From: Mycobacterium simiae
GTDB lineage: Bacteria; Actinomycetota; Actinomycetes; Mycobacteriales; Mycobacteriaceae
Assembly (NCBI RefSeq): GCF_008370645.1
Contig: NZ_VTZN01000017.1
Span: 1-47,827 of the forward strand
Reading direction: 5' to 3'
DNA: 47,827 nucleotides
Every line of letters starts with the position of its first letter. The first letter of the stretch is position 1. The translations under genes and the position numbers were made by a program. The notes under the pieces are model-generated. The model was not told where the DNA came from. It did not search any database and worked only from the letters and a program-made list of their open reading frames with translations. Shown one piece after another: positions 38,165-46,921 of this stretch.

Positions 38165-38710
38165 ATGGGTCACTCGATCGTTCGGATGTTGCTGGTCGGC
38201 GGTGCCGCCGTGGGGCTGATGGCCAGCGCAGGAGCCTGCTCGTGCTCGGTCGGATCGTCGTCGCACTCGGTGAGCAAGAGCGATGTCGCTGACCAGATCA
38301 GAGCCAAGATGACCGACACCGCCGGTAACAAGCCCGAATCGGTCACGTGCCCAGGCGACCTGCCGGCCAAAGTCGGGGCTCAACTCAACTGCGAGATGAA
38401 AGTCAAGGACTCGACGTACAACGTCAACGTCACCGTGACCAGCGTCGAGGGTAAGGACGTCAAGTTCGACATGGTGGAGACCGTCGACAAGAACCAGGTT
38501 GCCTCCATTATTAGCAACAAGCTGTATCAGCAGGTGGGACAGCGGCCCGATTCAGTGACCTGCCCGGACAATTTGAAGGGTGTGGAGGGCGCGACCCTGC
38601 GCTGCCAGCTCACCGACGGCAGCAGTAAGTACGGCATCAGCGTGACCGTCACCAGCGTCGACGCCGGAGATGTCAACTTCGACTTCAAGGTCGACGATCA
38701 CCCACAATAG
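38165..38710 (+). CDS. Lipoprotein with two DUF4333 domains
   Basis: A secreted lipoprotein of 181 residues. Signal peptide with lipobox SAGAC (VGLMASAGACSC). Two tandem DUF4333 modules follow (about 35-105 and 110-180), each with a KPESVTCPGDL- or RPDSVTCPDNL-type start and a late cysteine (LNCEMKV; LRCQLTD), so one disulfide per module is likely. A ribosome site GGGAGG precedes ATG 38165, which is preferred to the in-frame ATG at 38075. Function unknown. Confidence 0.85.
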   Translation: MGHSIVRMLLVGGAAVGLMASAGACSCSVGSSSHSVSKSDVADQIRAKMTDTAGNKPESVTCPGDLPAKVGAQLNCEMKVKDSTYNVNVTVTSVEGKDVKFDMVETVDKNQVASIISNKLYQQVGQRPDSVTCPDNLKGVEGATLRCQLTDGSSKYGISVTVTSVDAGDVNFDFKVDDHPQ

Positions 38711-38742
38711 GCGACGTCGGTGAACCTGCCGCTCGTTTTCCT

Positions 38743-38771
38743 ATCGCCAGCGCCTTCCAGGCGCTGGCGAT
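38743..38771. terminator. Perfect 12-base hairpin terminator
   Basis: ATCGCCAGCGCC, loop TTCCA, GGCGCTGGCGAT: a 12-base perfect stem located 33 bases after the lipoprotein stop and just before the metallopeptidase remnant, so it may end the upstream transcript. Confidence 0.75.
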
Positions 38772-38786
38772 GATCCTGAGGAGCCG

Positions 38787-39860
38787 TTGATGCGATTGGT
38801 TGCGCGCTTCGCCGCGGTGGGTGTTGTCGTGACGCTGGCCTGCTCCGGAGGCAGCATCGGCAAGTCGTCGAAGAAGGCATCGGCGCCCAGCTCTACGCCA
38901 ACGCCGAGCGTCCAGATCAATGGCGACGCCTCGAATCCGGTGAATCAGATTGTCATCAAGGCGATCACGGGCATTCAGGGATTTCGGAGCAGCGAGTTTT
39001 CCTAAACTCTATGGTCGCGACTACACGCCGGTCAAAGGCAGGTTCTGCGCGGTCACGCCGTCATCGGGGAAGTTGGCGCCGTGCGCAGAGTCGAAAGCCG
39101 ACATCGCGGGCAACGCGTTCTCCTGCGCCAAAGCCGACGACATCGCCTGGGATGTCGAACGGCTGCTGCCGGATCTGCGCAAGAGCTTCGGAGACTTCGT
39201 CATTCCCGTCGTACTAGCGCACGAACGGGCACACGCGTTCCAGGCCCGGGCCAACTTCAACCAGACGGTCACCAAGGAGATCCAGGCCGATTGTTTTGCC
39301 GGAGCGTGGGCGGCGCGCGCCGCCAAGGGGACGCCTTCAAACCCACCGCCAACGACCTGGACCGCGCGCTGGCCGGATTTCTGTTCCTGCGTGATGAGCC
39401 CGGCACCGCGAAAGCCGATCCCCGTGCCCATGGCAGCGGCTTCGACCGCGTTAATTCGTTTCGCACCGGATTCGACAGCGGCACCGGCGCCTGCACGGAC
39501 TACCGGGAAGGCGACCCGGTGGTCACCGAGATCCCATTCAACAACGAGGCCGACCTGGCCAGTGGTGGCAATGCGCCCTACGACGACATGGTCACCTATG
39601 TCCCGCAGGATCTCGAGGAATACTGGTCCTTGGTGCACCCGCAGCTGACCGACCAGCCGTGGCAGCCGCTGCAACCGGTGCGCCCGTTTGATCCCGCGCG
39701 GCAACCCACCTGCGGCGGGCAGTCCACGACCGGCTATTCGTTGTTCTATTGCGTGCCAGAAGATTACGTCGGCTTCGAGACAGGTGCGTATCCACGCTTC
39801 CGAAATACGGCTTCGGCGGCCGCAAGCAGCCGCTCGCGACCGGTGGTCCTACCGACCCGG
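38787..39860 (+). pseudogene. Putative neutral zinc metallopeptidase, multiply frameshifted
   Basis: Begins as a lipoprotein-like frame (MRLVARFAAVGVVVTLACSGG). At a T-run (38997-39000) one extra base moves the reading frame, after which FPKLYGRDYTPVKGRFCA and VVLAHERAHAFQARA with the HExxH zinc motif and EIQADCFAGAWAA (third ligand) follow. Near a G-run (39327-39330) the frame shifts back to GDAFKPTANDLDRALAGFLFLRD. A third break occurs near 39780, after which only PKYGFGGRKQP is recognisable, and the C-terminus is lost. The family is the predicted neutral zinc metallopeptidases. The last break and truncation make it a pseudogene even if the first two are sequencing errors. Confidence 0.75.
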
Positions 39861-40029
39861 CTCACCGACCCTGACTTTCCACACCGCCACGCACTCATAT
39901 GTGGCCGGTGAATTAACCAACCGCTCAATCAATATGGCAGCACTGCGCCTTCAGTCGGCACCCCACGCTAGTGTTGACGGCTGGCGACGGACTGTGCCAA
40001 CCGCACCTCGAAAATGCCGGATGGTGAAA

Positions 40030-40107
40030 AGGGGCGTCGATGTGATCCAGATCGATCACGACCGAGGTGTCAACGAGCCGCTGTGACGGCCGCGGAGTCT
40101 CAGCCAC
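40030..40107 (-). pseudogene. VapC toxin 5' fragment
   Basis: From GTG 40107 the frame reads VAETPRPSQRLVDTSVVIDL, then DHIDA, which is the start of a PIN-domain VapC (first catalytic Asp in VDTS). After about 25 residues the sequence turns into unrelated protein and no further PIN-domain acidic residues appear. It overlaps the antitoxin stop by 8 bases in the way VapBC pairs do. Confidence 0.6.
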
Positions 40108-40255
40108 GAGGCGCGGTGTCCTGGCGGGCGGCTCGATCGAGATCCGCTCGGAACCGATCGAGCCTCACCCGCGGAGCGCCCCTGAACGCGGCCACGGCCG
40201 CCTCGGCGCTGATGAATCGGTGCCGGCGCAGCGGGGAAAGCTCTCCGCTCACCAT
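40100..40255 (-). pseudogene. Antitoxin remnant of the vapBC pair
   Basis: A 51-codon frame from ATG 40255 (MVSGELSPLRRHRFISAEAA ... DLDRAARQ) with the basic/acidic spacing of a Phd/VapB-type antitoxin C-terminus that binds the toxin. The N-terminal DNA-binding part is not recognisable upstream, so the antitoxin is probably truncated. The identification rests mainly on the adjacent VapC start. Confidence 0.5.
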
Positions 40256-40436
40256 CGGGTGCGAGCATCATCTCGGTCTAGCGATGGGGACATCGACACA
40301 CCGAGCGTTTGACGTGTTCCCCGCCATGAATGGCGGCGATTCCCGTGCGTGGTTATGCCGCGGTTGGACTTCAACGAGTTGCTGGACGCGTTCTCGGTAC
40401 GAGTCACCTGACCTGACAACGCCAACCGCGTCCCCG
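40256..40436. other. Short decayed stretch
   Basis: No gene recognised between the vapB-like remnant and the amidohydrolase stop. Fits the debris seen on both sides of the toxin-antitoxin fragment. Confidence 0.4.
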
Positions 40437-41378
40437 CTACGCGCGGTCCGCGCCGGCAAGCTTCAGCAGCCTGGCGGCATTCCCCCACAGCCAGTCGTGC
40501 AGAACGCCGGGCGCCAGCGGCAATGCCCGCATCTCGTCGCAGAGCTGGCGATACGGCCGGTTGAGCAGGAAGGCACCAGTGCCGTAGACAATCTTGTCAC
40601 GGATGGTCGTCTGCCCGAACCGGATCAGCGCGTCCCAGCCGGCGCCGGGAGCGACAAAGTACTTGGGTCGGTGCGCACCCAGCTCCAGGTAGACGTTGGG
40701 ATGCTTCCAGACGATCAAACACGCTTCCAGCACCCAGGGATAGCCGGCGTGGCTCATCAAGATGGTCAGATCCGGGAAATCACAGGCGACTTGGTCGATA
40801 TGGCGAGGATCGCCGAGATCGCTGGGGCGGGTCCGAGTCCAGTTGGCCGAGGTATGGATGCTCAGCGGGATACCCAGTTCGACGCACTTGGCGTAGAAGG
40901 GGTAATAGCTGCGGTCGGTCGCCGGTTTGCCAATCATGAAGGGGCGCAGACTCAGCCCGCGGAAGCCGCGTTCACGCACCCAGTGTTCCAACTCAGCTAT
41001 GGCCACGTTGCCGCGCATGATGTCGGCTCCGGCGAATGGGATGAACCTGTCCGGGTGGCGCTCGGCGAGGGCGGCGATCGACTCGTTGTGCACGAACGTC
41101 ACCCCGCAGGTGGAGCGCTCGTCGAATCCGGTCACGAGGCTGTGGGTGATGCCGGCCTCGGCGAGCTCGGCGACTATCTGGTCGTCGCTTCGGCGCAGCG
41201 CTGCTGCGTAGCTGCTGAATTGCGCCGCGCTGACGTGGGTTTTGGTAAACACCTCCAGATACTGCAACTGCTCGCTCGGGAAGCCGGACTGAAGATCGGC
41301 GATGATCTCATCGGAGGGGACGATGGGTGCCCACATGTCGATCACTGCCGCCGCATCGTCTGTGGTGTCCGCGGGCAT
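40437..41378 (-). CDS. Amidohydrolase-family protein lacking the N-terminal HxH motif
   Basis: A protein of about 313 residues of the amidohydrolase-2 (ACMSD-like) type. LSIHTSAN holds the third His, and TILMSHAGYPWVLEA the fourth, both typical. The N-terminus reads VIDMWAPIVPSDE where active members have D-x-H-x-H, and YGTGAFLL stands where the SDYP-type catalytic Asp should be. Metal-dependent activity is therefore doubtful, though many mycobacterial homologues differ similarly. Start at ATG 41378 (MPADTTDDAAAVIDM); ATG 41387 adds three residues. Confidence 0.75.
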   Translation of the reverse strand: MPADTTDDAAAVIDMWAPIVPSDEIIADLQSGFPSEQLQYLEVFTKTHVSAAQFSSYAAALRRSDDQIVAELAEAGITHSLVTGFDERSTCGVTFVHNESIAALAERHPDRFIPFAGADIMRGNVAIAELEHWVRERGFRGLSLRPFMIGKPATDRSYYPFYAKCVELGIPLSIHTSANWTRTRPSDLGDPRHIDQVACDFPDLTILMSHAGYPWVLEACLIVWKHPNVYLELGAHRPKYFVAPGAGWDALIRFGQTTIRDKIVYGTGAFLLNRPYRQLCDEMRALPLAPGVLHDWLWGNAARLLKLAGADRA

Positions 41379-41653
41379 GCTACGCACGTTACCGCAGTAG
41401 CCACTTGCGACAAGCCCACGGGCTTCCGCGACAAGGCTGCTCGCACGTCAAACCTGCAGACGGCGGGTTGCTTACGCAGGGGGCGCTGCCGATGGTGCAC
41501 ACTGCATCCGCGGCAATGTGCGTCGAATCAATAGCCTCAATCACGTCTGGCACAGTTGCCACCCACCTGGCATACCGTGCAGGCCGTCAGCCGATCTTCC
41601 AGTTTTTTTGCACGGCAAAGAGTTTGCGCTCATTGTGGGAGTAGAGTGGTGCG

Positions 41654-43198
41654 GTGTTTGCCGCCCCGTCGAATCCGCGGATGATCGCCGGGCTCGCCGC
41701 CGCGTCCGTCTCGCTCGGGGTGGCCCAGCTGGTGGCTATCCCGTTCGGTGCGCGTGCCGATCCGCGCACCGCGATCGGCTCGGTGGTCATCGACCTGACA
41801 CCGGGGCCCATCAAAGAGTCGGCAATTCAGACCCTGGGCTCTTTGGACAAACTCTTCCTGGCCGTCGTCGTGCTCGTGGTGATCGCGACGATCGCGGCAA
41901 TCGCCGGGACCCTCGAGACTCAACGCCGCCCGCTCGGCAGTGCCGTAATTGCCGCGGCGGGCGGGCTCGGATGCATCGCAGTGCTGTCGCAGCAGGGGGC
42001 GACAGCACTCGACACGATCCCCACCGTCGCGGGCACCGCTTGCGGTGTGACGGCGCTAAGCTTGCTCACCTGTCGGTTCCGGCTTGGTGAAGACCCCGAA
42101 AACAGAGCTCACCACGACGAGCCGGACACCGGCAGGCGCGGATTGGTAATGTTCGCATTGCTCGGATTCGGAGTCGTGAGTGGCGTTGCGGGTGCGGTCA
42201 TTACGCGGTTGGTGCATTCGGTGGCCGGGGAGCGCAACAGCTTCGCGGTTCCCCGGCCTCGCATGCCGGCGCCACCAATACCTGCTGATGTGCAACCGAA
42301 CGGCGTCGTGCTGCCAAGCTTTATCACCGCCAGTACCGACTTCTACCGGGTGGACACCGCACTGGTTGTTCCCCAACTCAGCCACGGCGACTGGCGGCTG
42401 CGCATCCACGGCATGGTGGACCGCGAGACTACCTACAGTTTCGACGACCTCACCCAGTTCGACGCCGTCGAAACGGTGACGACGTTAACATGCGTATCGA
42501 ATCCCGTTGGCGGAAAATTGATTTCGACGGGGCTCTGGACGGGCTACCGAGTGGCAGATCTGCTGGCGGCGGCCGGCGTACACGCCGACGCCGATATGAT
42601 GCTCTCGACCTCGATCGACGGGTTCACCACCGGCACGCCAGTGGAGGCGCTCACCGATGGCCGCGATGCGCTCCTGGCAGTCGGCCTGAACAGTCAGCCG
42701 CTGCCGATCGAGCATGGGTACCCGGCCCGGCTGGTAGTCCCCGGGCTCTACGGGTACGTGTCGGCCACCAAGTGGATCGTCGAGATGGAGCTGACCCGCT
42801 TCGATAGAGCCCAGGCGTACTGGACGCGGCAAGGCTGGGCAGCGCGTGCACCCATCAAAACCCAGTCGCGGATCGACGTGCCACGAAATGGTCAGCAGGT
42901 GCCGGTAGGGCCCGTCGTGTTCGGCGGTGTCGCGTGGGCCCAGAATCGTGGCGTGCGGGCCGTGGAGGTCCGCATCGACGAAGGCGGGTGGCAGCCCGCG
43001 CAACAGGGCGCGAGCTATTCCAACCAGACGTGGCGGTTGTGGAGTTTCCCCTGGGAGGCGAAGAGCCCCGGGAAGCACACGATCTCCGTGCGCGCCACCG
43101 ACAACACCGGAACCGTTCAAACTGCAGATCGGGTTGGCGCCGTCCCAGACGGCGCCACCGGCTGGCACACTGTGCAGTTCACCGTGGCGAAGACGTGA
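41654..43198 (+). CDS. Membrane-anchored sulfite-oxidase-fold molybdoenzyme (Rv0218-like)
   Basis: A 514-residue protein. Four or so N-terminal membrane helices (IAGLAAASVSLGVAQLVAIPF; LDKLFLAVVVLVVIATIAAIAG; AAGGLGCIAVLS; LVMFALLGFGVVSGVAGAV) precede a Mo-cofactor domain of the sulfite oxidase family: WRLRIHGMVDR, the Mo-ligand Cys in ETVTTLTCVSNPVGG, WTGYRVADLLAAAGV, LNSQPLPIEHGYPARLVVPGLYGY and the C-terminal dimerisation domain GVRAVEVRIDEGGWQPA. It resembles Rv0218 of M. tuberculosis. The substrate is unknown. Confidence 0.85.
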   Translation: MFAAPSNPRMIAGLAAASVSLGVAQLVAIPFGARADPRTAIGSVVIDLTPGPIKESAIQTLGSLDKLFLAVVVLVVIATIAAIAGTLETQRRPLGSAVIAAAGGLGCIAVLSQQGATALDTIPTVAGTACGVTALSLLTCRFRLGEDPENRAHHDEPDTGRRGLVMFALLGFGVVSGVAGAVITRLVHSVAGERNSFAVPRPRMPAPPIPADVQPNGVVLPSFITASTDFYRVDTALVVPQLSHGDWRLRIHGMVDRETTYSFDDLTQFDAVETVTTLTCVSNPVGGKLISTGLWTGYRVADLLAAAGVHADADMMLSTSIDGFTTGTPVEALTDGRDALLAVGLNSQPLPIEHGYPARLVVPGLYGYVSATKWIVEMELTRFDRAQAYWTRQGWAARAPIKTQSRIDVPRNGQQVPVGPVVFGGVAWAQNRGVRAVEVRIDEGGWQPAQQGASYSNQTWRLWSFPWEAKSPGKHTISVRATDNTGTVQTADRVGAVPDGATGWHTVQFTVAKT

Positions 43199-43207
43199 GG
43201 CGCTATT

Positions 43208-43408
43208 TCAGTGCTGTTTGAGTTTCCGCCAACTGAATACCGCGATCACGATGCCGATCAGCGCAGTAATAGGACCAATGACGGACCAGGTAACGGTGTT
43301 GCTCATCGGGCTTCCGTCAAGCACGCCGAATCCCTGCAGCGCCCAGATCAGACCGAACAGCGCGAGGATCAACCCGGCCGCGAATGTCACGACGAAACCC
43401 CTTCTCAT
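43208..43408 (-). CDS. Small two-helix membrane protein
   Basis: 66 residues with FVVTFAAGLILALFGLIWALQGF, GVLDGS linker and WSVIGPITALIGIVIAVFSWRKLK. The second-helix start and the basic end fit an inner membrane protein with both ends inside. Similar small mycobacterial membrane proteins of unknown function exist. Confidence 0.65.
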   Translation of the reverse strand: MRRGFVVTFAAGLILALFGLIWALQGFGVLDGSPMSNTVTWSVIGPITALIGIVIAVFSWRKLKQH

Positions 43409-43569
43409 ACTGGGATGCTACGCACCACCTAGGACTTTCACTGTTGAGACTCTCGAAGGCAGTCATAGCCGACCTGGCCGCTGCGTTCGATTGGCACATG
43501 AATGGTCCAACAATCGTGACAAACAGCGCGGCCGCGAAGAGCTGGCGGGTCCGGCAGCCCGGCGGCAAC

Positions 43570-44166
43570 TGGATCGTCAGCGGCGCATCTCCCCAGCCGG
43601 CCGAGGCGATCAGGTCGTACCAGTCCGGCAGCGCACCAGCCGGCAGCTGCCGACGCAACAGCTCGCCGCCGAATGTCACTGGAATCGCCTTGTGCGGCTT
43701 TGCTATCGCCAGGGCGGGGATATCCGCGCTCAACGCGTATCCGAGGTTGTTTCGGGGTACAGTGCGTGCAACCCGGCGGCAACACCTCTCGCTGCGCCCC
43801 GAGAATGTCAGCAGCGATCCCTGCGAACGTCAACGCCACTTCGGGCCCCCTGCGGTCAGCGATTTCCCGGCGAGGTGTGCAATGCGATTGCGTCCCAGAG
43901 GATTTGCCGACGCGATTCGACTGGGACGCGGGTCCTCAAGAAGGCTACCGAGGTGTCGGCGCCGCCCACCTCGAAGCGTTGCTGCTTCCCTGCTCGCTCA
44001 GTCCGATACCATGGAGTACGCAGCTAAGGAACACCAGTTCATCGTCACGGTCGGACCCGCCGTAGGCAACGGTTTTCGGCATGGGCACGGGTGAAACGTA
44101 GCTAGGAACGCGGTGGCTCACCGCATACCCAGCCGTGGAGAGCACAGCGGCGGCCATGCGCGTCAT
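43570..44166 (-). pseudogene. HD-domain phosphohydrolase pseudogene, multiply frameshifted
   Basis: Segments of one HD-domain gene in different minus frames: DDELVFLSCVLHGIGLSEQG (the HD box altered to HG), a shift near 43980, then RFEVGGADTSVAFL and ILWDAIALHTSPG, an extra base in the T-run at 43863-43865 that would give a stop, then RRGPEVALTFAGIAADILGA, a further shift near 43765, then NNLGYALSADIPALAIAKPH. The family resembles small HD proteins related to cyanamide hydratases. At least three indels and loss of the catalytic Asp make it dead. Confidence 0.7.
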
Positions 44167-44204
44167 GGTCAGAGTTCGACTCTCGGTTCGGGGATGATCA
44201 AAGC

Positions 44205-44455
44205 CACCAGCAGCGCGGCGGCCGGGCCGTGGCAACGACAGCCCACCGGCAAGCCCAAGGCTGAGGCGATCCACAGCTGGGGCCACACCGCCGGGAGTGG
44301 CGGCCGTAATGTCATCACCCGGCGGCGGCGATGATGCGGTGCTACTCCACCAGCTCCTCTGCCCAGAATCCGGTGGGATGCTCGGTGCCGTCGCCCAGGG
44401 TCCAGCGGTCGGCCGCAGACGGCGTGACGGGGCCTTTCTCACGGGAGGCCGACCG
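44205..44455 (-). pseudogene. DJ-1/PfpI (Hsp31-like) gene fragment
   Basis: The minus frame reads PVTPSAADRWTLGDGTEH followed by PTGFWAEELVE, then TAG (44342-44344), then HRIIAAAG, then a shift to DDITAATPGGVAPAVDRLSLG. This is the N-terminal third of a DJ-1/PfpI protein (pattern L-DGT-HPTGFWAEE ... ATPGG--P-VD--S). The catalytic Cys nucleophile region is missing. Directly abuts the HD pseudogene, so both decayed in place. Confidence 0.65.
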
Positions 44456-44527
44456 GCCCCGCCGGCGCCGTGCTGGCGGAGATGTTGCGGGCGTACCCGT
44501 CGCTAGCCAATGTCCGGGTTGGACGGC

Positions 44528-45394
44528 TCACCCGCCGAACTTGGCGCCGGGCCGCGGGAACTGCGTGGCCAAGAAGCGGTCCCACATCCGGTCGGTCATT
44601 ATTCCCCGGGTGCCGACGAGCAGGTGCGCTGACGGGGTGACCCGAATGCGCAATGGTGGGTGCTTGGTCGTGATAGCTTTCTGGACCGCTTTGGCGACAG
44701 AGTCAGGTCCACCGCCGAGCTTGGCCAGCGGTCCCTTCTCGTACACCTCTTCGGTCGCCGTGCCGACGGCGGCGTTGAATGTCGTGTAGGGGCCATCCGC
44801 GGAGCTGGGCGCGCCGAGTTCATGTGTTGCGGTGGCGGCGAATTCGGTTCGGATCAGCCCGGGCTGGACAATCACCACGTCCACGCCGAAGCCCTTGACC
44901 TCAAAACGCAGTGCATCGCTGAGCGCCTCGACCGCATACTTCGTGGCGTGGTAAGCGCCGGCGCCGGGAAATGTGAAATTGGCGCCCATGGAGCTGATGT
45001 TGACGATGCGGCCCCACCCTTGCTGCCGCATCCCGGGCAGCACCAGCTGACACATCCGCACCAAGCCGAAGACATTGGTCTCGAATTGGCGGCGCAGCTC
45101 GGCCATCGGCAGCGTCTCCAGCGCGCCCGACTGCGAATAGCCGGCGTTGTTGACCAGCGCGCCCACCGCACCATGCTCGGCGACGACGCGGTCGACCGCG
45201 GCCTGCATCGACCCCTCGTCGGTGACGTCGAGCGCCAACGTGCGGGCACCGACGTCACGTAGATCGGCGACCGCCTCCTCGCGCCGTGCGGTCGCATAAA
45301 CCACGTGGCCCGCCTTCGCCAGCCGCTGCGCGGTGGCGCGCCCGATACCTGTCGAGCAGCCGGTCACGATAATGGCCTTAGACACATCTGGCAT
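44528..45394 (-). CDS. Short-chain dehydrogenase/reductase
   Basis: A 288-residue classical SDR: IVTGCSTGIGRATAQRLA (NAD(P)-binding), LVNNAGYSQSGALE, Ser in IVNISSMGANFTFPG and Tyr/Lys in YHATKYAVEA, PGLIRTEF. Starts at ATG 45394 (MPDVSKAIIVTG) or at 45403. It is divergent from a TetR gene with about 56 bases between them, a layout in which the regulator usually represses the SDR. Confidence 0.88.
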   Translation of the reverse strand: MPDVSKAIIVTGCSTGIGRATAQRLAKAGHVVYATARREEAVADLRDVGARTLALDVTDEGSMQAAVDRVVAEHGAVGALVNNAGYSQSGALETLPMAELRRQFETNVFGLVRMCQLVLPGMRQQGWGRIVNISSMGANFTFPGAGAYHATKYAVEALSDALRFEVKGFGVDVVIVQPGLIRTEFAATATHELGAPSSADGPYTTFNAAVGTATEEVYEKGPLAKLGGGPDSVAKAVQKAITTKHPPLRIRVTPSAHLLVGTRGIMTDRMWDRFLATQFPRPGAKFGG

Positions 45395-45403
45395 GGTGTA
45401 CAT

Positions 45404-45450
45404 GTTAGACGAATTTTGCTGAAAGCGTCAATATCCGTAATACTGTCACG
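45404..45450. promoter_or_regulatory. SDR/TetR intergenic region with a possible operator
   Basis: Contains TTAGACG ... GCGTCAA, an imperfect inverted repeat (TT-GACG / CGTC-AA) of TetR-operator size between the divergent starts. Likely target of the TetR-type protein, not proven. Confidence 0.4.
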
Positions 45451-46053
45451 GTGACCAACGGCAGGACGACCCGCGAGGCAATCCTGGCGGCCGCGCTGGC
45501 CGACTTCGCCACGTTCGGCTATCGACGCACCTCCATCGAAAGCATCGCCCGCCGCGCCGACGTCTCCCGAGCCACCGTCTACCTGCATTATCGAGGCAAA
45601 GAGGACATCTTCTGCGCGGTCGTCAGCACCTTGCACGACGAGCATCTGGCCGCCATGCGGGCCGCGGCTGAGGACCCTGACATCGACATTCATACCCGCC
45701 TGATTCGGTTGCTGCAGGCGCGTTTCCAACGTTTCGTCGAACTCATGGCCAGCTCGAACAACGCCGCCGAGCTGTACGACGTGCACAACAAAACGTGCGG
45801 CGACATCACCGAAGAAGCTACCCGCCGCGCCGACAAGATCTTCGCCGCTGCGCTGCGGCGTGCTGTGGCCGCTGGGGATATCGATCTGACGCGTTCGGGA
45901 CTCACGATCAGCCAGCTCGCTGGCGTGCTAACCGACTGCGCCTCCGGCGCCAAAGGCGAGAACCCCGCCGCTATCCCGACAACCGAGTTCACTGCTCGAC
46001 TGACGCGCAGCGTGCGCGCGATCCTCTCGGGTGTAGGCTCGCGCGGCGCTTGA
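45451..46053 (+). CDS. TetR-family transcriptional regulator
   Basis: A 200-residue regulator. N-terminal helix-turn-helix: REAILAAALADFATFGYRRTSIESIARRADVSRATVYLHYRGKEDIF is the TetR signature, with the recognition helix VSRATVYLHY. The C-terminal ligand/dimer domain is unrelated to known ones. Probably autoregulates and controls the divergent SDR and perhaps the downstream hydrolase. Confidence 0.9.
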   Translation: MTNGRTTREAILAAALADFATFGYRRTSIESIARRADVSRATVYLHYRGKEDIFCAVVSTLHDEHLAAMRAAAEDPDIDIHTRLIRLLQARFQRFVELMASSNNAAELYDVHNKTCGDITEEATRRADKIFAAALRRAVAAGDIDLTRSGLTISQLAGVLTDCASGAKGENPAAIPTTEFTARLTRSVRAILSGVGSRGA

Positions 46054-46091
46054 CCGAACACCACACTGACTACCCGGAAAAGGAGTGTCCA

Positions 46092-46163
46092 GTGCATGAT
46101 CTGATCTGCCGGACGTGGACCGGGCGAGACCTGAGATTCCAGTCCGGATCGGGGGTGCTGTGA
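46092..46163 (+). CDS. 23-codon upstream ORF coupled to the hydrolase
   Basis: GTG 46092 with an AAAAGGAG ribosome site six bases upstream opens a 23-residue frame (VHDLICRTWTGRDLRFQSGS ...). Its TGA (46161-46163) overlaps the GTG of the next gene. The strong ribosome site and coupling suggest that translation of the small ORF loads ribosomes for the hydrolase. No similarity recognised. Confidence 0.45.
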   Translation: MHDLICRTWTGRDLRFQSGSGVL

Positions 46164-46921
46164 ATCGGCTACCACGGCCCGATGGAGTCGAACTCGCGTT
46201 TCGGGTACACAATTCGCAGGCCGCTGGGGTCCCGGTGTTGCTTACTCACGGTTTTGCGGCCAGCGCGGACATGTGGGGCGCCAACATCGGCGCCCTGTCA
46301 GTCGACCGGCCGGTCATCGTCTGGGACCAGCGCGGGCACGGCAGCAGTGACGCGCCCGGCGATATATCCCGCTACGGGCAAGACATCAGTGTCGCGGACA
46401 TGGCGGCTCTCCTCGACACCGCAGGCGCCGGGCGGGCGGTGCTGTGCGGAATGTCGCTGGGCGGCTACCTATCGCTGGCCTTTCACCTCGCTCATCCGGA
46501 GCGGGTGGCCGCGCTGGTGCTGGTGGACACCGGGCCCGGCTACCGCAACGACGAAGCTCGTGCCAAGTGGAACCAGTGGGTGGAGCGCACGGCGACGCGG
46601 CTGGAAGCCGGCGCGTCGCGCGAGCCGTCGCCGGAAGTCGCCCGGGCGGCGCATCTGCATCCCGAGGGGCTGCCCCGCGCCGCCCGCGGCTCAATGGTCC
46701 AAAGCGATGCCCGGGTGATCAATTCACTTCCGACCATCGCGGTGCCCACGCTGGTGGTTGTCGGCGCCCAGGACATCGACTTCCTGGCCGCGGCGAACTA
46801 CTTGCACCGCCGCATCCCGAACGCGCGCAAGCTCGTCGTCGACGACGCCGGGCATGCCGCCAACATGGACCAGCCCGAAACGTTCAACACCGCCGTGCGT
46901 GAACTCTTGGAGCAGGTGTGA
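46160..46921 (+). CDS. Alpha/beta hydrolase
   Basis: A 253-residue alpha/beta-fold hydrolase. The oxyanion region is LLTHGFAASADMWG; the nucleophile elbow is CGMSLGGYLS; the acid is the Asp in VVGAQDIDFL; the catalytic His is in VDDAGHAANMDQP. The start at GTG 46160 gives VNRLPRPDGVELAF and overlaps the 23-codon ORF stop; ATG 46115 is an alternative. Closest to the 3-oxoadipate enol-lactonase/esterase type. The substrate is unknown. Confidence 0.85.
   Translation: MNRLPRPDGVELAFRVHNSQAAGVPVLLTHGFAASADMWGANIGALSVDRPVIVWDQRGHGSSDAPGDISRYGQDISVADMAALLDTAGAGRAVLCGMSLGGYLSLAFHLAHPERVAALVLVDTGPGYRNDEARAKWNQWVERTATRLEAGASREPSPEVARAAHLHPEGLPRAARGSMVQSDARVINSLPTIAVPTLVVVGAQDIDFLAAANYLHRRIPNARKLVVDDAGHAANMDQPETFNTAVRELLEQV

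Noticed and set aside
40014..41534. A 506-codon plus-strand frame opposite the amidohydrolase
   Set aside because: Antisense of the amidohydrolase and vapBC remnant; low-complexity and motif-free.
42927..44094. Plus-strand frames across the molybdoenzyme end and the HD pseudogene
   Set aside because: Minus-strand HD-domain pieces and the molybdoenzyme explain this DNA better.
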